Origin: CBDUBS01 sp965365445
GTDB taxonomy: Bacteria > Bacteroidota > Rhodothermia > Rhodothermales > DASSAV01
DNA: 8,275 nucleotides
NCBI GenBank assembly: GCA_965365445.1
Contig: CBDUBS010000166.1
Location: 1 to 8,275 of the forward strand
Direction of reading: 5' to 3'
Position 1 is the stretch's first letter; each line of letters begins with the position of its first letter. Made by a program: the position numbers and the translations under genes. The notes below the pieces were generated by a model. It was not told the DNA's origin. It ran no database searches and saw nothing but the letters and a program-made list of their open reading frames with translations. Positions 6,590 through 8,275 of the stretch are shown piece after piece.

Positions 6590-6683
6590 CACCATGCAAT
6601 AACGGATTTAATTATATGTTGTATGGACTGATCTTGCCATAGCCGTCGCGTCCATATATTCCCTTCGAGTTTGCGGCAGGCAG

Positions 6684-7925
6684 TCAGCGGCGTTCGAGTG
6701 GGGTAACCTTTACTGCTACCGGATGAGCAAAATCCTCCCATATGCGGTTTATTTCAGCGGCAGAAGGCTCCCCGTCTAAACTGATATATCGGTACCGGAC
6801 CCGGTATGGTTCATCGGGAGTTATGGCCCAATCACCGGCCTGAGAGGGTGCGTAATTAAAGAACGGCTCGGTCGGGTGAATCCGCATTGGTTGGGGAAAC
6901 CGGAAGTTATCCGGATGATCGAGCACGACGATTCCTGCCTGTCGCCCGTCCACCCTGCCCCCGATGTAACACCAGCGAGCGCGGGTCCCGTGTCCATCCG
7001 CCCCTGTTTTCCCTTCCGACGTGAGGAAGATGGTGTTTCCCGCTCCATCCCACTGCCTGTGGCCCCGAAAACCGACACCACCATATCGGTATTCTGGCAG
7101 CACGAGCGGCAGCCCGCCGTGCGTTTGCTGCGTCAGGGCCAGATCGAATCGGAAGGCGGGTGTTCCTGTCGCCAGGGCGGGATATACCGTTACCTCCCAC
7201 TGCTCGGTCAGCGCCGTTAATGGTAAAGGAGCGCTGAGATCGACATACCGATGCCGCGCGATCAGGCCGGCGTGTACAGGCCCGCTCCAGACGGTATCGA
7301 GTGCTTCGGGTATCACCGTGCCGGTGCTGTCGCCCATGTTCCAGAAATCGGGGTGGCGGCCGTCAAACTCCGTCTTTGTCCAGGCAGACCAGATGCCGTG
7401 GTGATGGAGATGATTGGGCGGATAATCATCCGTTATAACCACGCCGGAAGGGGTAAATACAGGATGCAGGTACCCTCCGCGTCTGAACACGGGGCGCGTT
7501 GCGTACGAGGGCAGTTCGGTTTCTTCGGCCTGGTAACTCAATACGGGTTTACCGTCAGCCATGAATGATATGGCGCTCCCCTTTCTTGCAGCGCCGATCC
7601 GCAGGGGTTGGTTGCCGCTCCCGGCCGGGCGCAAGGTATAGGTAAGGGTTTCCCCGGCCGCAAGCCGGTCGAGCAGAAAAGCGGCATCCCCTCCGGATTG
7701 TCGCTGAACCGCAATGAGTCTCCCGTTTTCATCTTCGAGGGATAGCTCTCTGCCCTTTAGCGCGGACGGTACGGCAAACGTTACGACCGATTGCACCCGG
7801 TCGATATGTCCCGCCTCGATCCGCAGGAGATAGGATGTACTCTCATTCGTTCTGAGCCCGGAGCACGCCGGCATGATGGCCAGCATAACGAACACTGTAA
7901 TTGAAAGAGGGAAGCGATGGCTCAT
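6684..7925 (-). CDS. DUF6807 (so-called PmoA family) lipoprotein
   Basis: The protein has 413 residues from ATG 7925. It begins with a lipoprotein signal: MSHR, hydrophobic residues 5-18, then MPAC with C21 as the probable lipidated cysteine (methionine at -3 is not the ideal residue). A beta-rich N-terminal part (about 33-108) precedes the DUF6807 domain (about 115-400). The family hallmark is NHLHHHGIWSAW (171-182). Also typical are YGGVGFRGH (281-289), VVLDHPDNFRFP (333-344) and a late YRVRYRYISLDGEP (374-387). The domain was once named methane oxygenase PmoA in Pfam, but it is not related to particulate methane monooxygenase. Such proteins occur in carbohydrate- and polymer-degrading Bacteroidota and Planctomycetota and their biochemistry is poorly known. 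It is likely anchored in the envelope. The carboxylase gene lies 93 nt upstream on the same strand. Confidence 0.88.
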   Translation of the reverse strand: MSHRFPLSITVFVMLAIMPACSGLRTNESTSYLLRIEAGHIDRVQSVVTFAVPSALKGRELSLEDENGRLIAVQRQSGGDAAFLLDRLAAGETLTYTLRPAGSGNQPLRIGAARKGSAISFMADGKPVLSYQAEETELPSYATRPVFRRGGYLHPVFTPSGVVITDDYPPNHLHHHGIWSAWTKTEFDGRHPDFWNMGDSTGTVIPEALDTVWSGPVHAGLIARHRYVDLSAPLPLTALTEQWEVTVYPALATGTPAFRFDLALTQQTHGGLPLVLPEYRYGGVGFRGHRQWDGAGNTIFLTSEGKTGADGHGTRARWCYIGGRVDGRQAGIVVLDHPDNFRFPQPMRIHPTEPFFNYAPSQAGDWAITPDEPYRVRYRYISLDGEPSAAEINRIWEDFAHPVAVKVTPLERR

Positions 7926-8018
7926 TTTGGGTTCTCGTACGAAATTATTCGGTCGGCGGGACGGCTTTGCCCGACTTGGCTCAAAGGGACCGGCAGCAAT
8001 GGATAAAGGGGTACGCTT

Positions 8019-8275
8019 TCACGTTTGCAGGACGCCCGGGTTGAATCGGGGCAATCGGGGTCGGTGATCGGCCATCTCCAGACCGGCGCTGATCCAGTCT
8101 CTGGTTTTACGGGGGTCGATCAATTCATCCACCCACATTCTCGCCGCTGCATAATAGGGTGTGGTGCTCTCGTCATATCGCTCCTCGATGGACCGGAGCA
8201 GCTCGGCCTTTTTTTCCTCGGAAACGGATTTACTCTGACGTTCCAATTTAGCCGTCTGAATCTGGAGAAGTGTAG
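8019..8275 (-). CDS. Acyl-CoA carboxylase beta (carboxyltransferase) subunit, C-terminal fragment
   Basis: Only the last 85 complete codons are in the window. The frame stays open to the window edge and ends at TGA (8019-8021); TTG 8246 is an internal leucine codon. The visible part has a lysine-rich helix (EEKKAELLRSIEERYDE) and then the conserved end of biotin-dependent carboxyltransferases: TTPYYAAARMWVDELIDPRKTRDWISAGLEMA, finishing FNPGVLQT. The YY-x-x-ARxWVD-x-x-IDP-x-x-TR block is typical of beta subunits of the methylcrotonyl-/propionyl-CoA carboxylase type, cytoplasmic enzymes that move the carboxyl group from biotin to an acyl-CoA. The end looks closer to the methylcrotonyl-type group common in Bacteroidota, but substrate specificity cannot be decided from this fragment. 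Confidence 0.82.
   Translation of the reverse strand, partial: TLLQIQTAKLERQSKSVSEEKKAELLRSIEERYDESTTPYYAAARMWVDELIDPRKTRDWISAGLEMADHRPRLPRFNPGVLQT

Noticed and set aside
6622..6656. TATGGAC/GTCCATA inverted repeat in the gap between the small gene and the DUF6807 gene, as a bidirectional terminator
   Set aside because: The stem is 7 bp with a 21-nt loop and no T-run; too weak.
7952..7975. GTCGG/CCGAC inverted repeat between the carboxylase and DUF6807 genes, as a terminator
   Set aside because: The stem is only 5 bp around a 14-nt loop and no T-tract follows on the - strand, so termination cannot be claimed.

Overview
The window looks like ordinary chromosomal DNA from a moderately GC-rich member of the Bacteroidota/Rhodothermota side of the FCB group. 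This is an inference. It rests on the near absence of Shine-Dalgarno motifs before the starts, a SurA-type chaperone pair next to a MoxR ATPase, a thioredoxin-like protein with a WCxDS site, a DUF6807 lipoprotein, and an acyl-CoA carboxylase tail ending in the style FNPGVLQT. No phage, plasmid, insertion sequence, CRISPR or tRNA is visible.

Left block, + strand (1-4460): a 5'-truncated parvulin-type peptidyl-prolyl isomerase, a SurA-like periplasmic chaperone with two parvulin domains, a MoxR-type AAA+ ATPase and an FxsA-family membrane protein. The last three are close together (49 nt, then a TGATG overlap or an 83-nt gap, depending on the fxsA start) and may be one transcript. A 170-nt gap separates the first two genes and holds a strong imperfect hairpin with a vague likeness to group II intron domain V. 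The block suggests outer-membrane and periplasmic protein maturation plus a chaperone-like ATPase.

Middle block, - strand (4533-6119): a single-cysteine thioredoxin-fold protein is followed by a protein made of two tandem TerB-like domains. It converges on the FxsA gene. The leader before the TerB-like gene has a 10-bp palindrome between two direct repeats.

Right block: an AT-rich intergenic region (6120-6340) lies between the divergent thioredoxin-like gene and a small + strand gene resembling DUF6504. Then, on the - strand, come a DUF6807 (so-called PmoA) lipoprotein and, running off the window end, the C-terminus of a biotin-dependent acyl-CoA carboxylase beta subunit. No gene-free stretch exceeds 300 bases; the longest is the 221-nt region 6120-6340.

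I found no convincing undescribed multi-gene system. The items most worth a second look are the folded element at 1267-1346, the tandem TerB protein and the stand-alone DUF6504-like gene.
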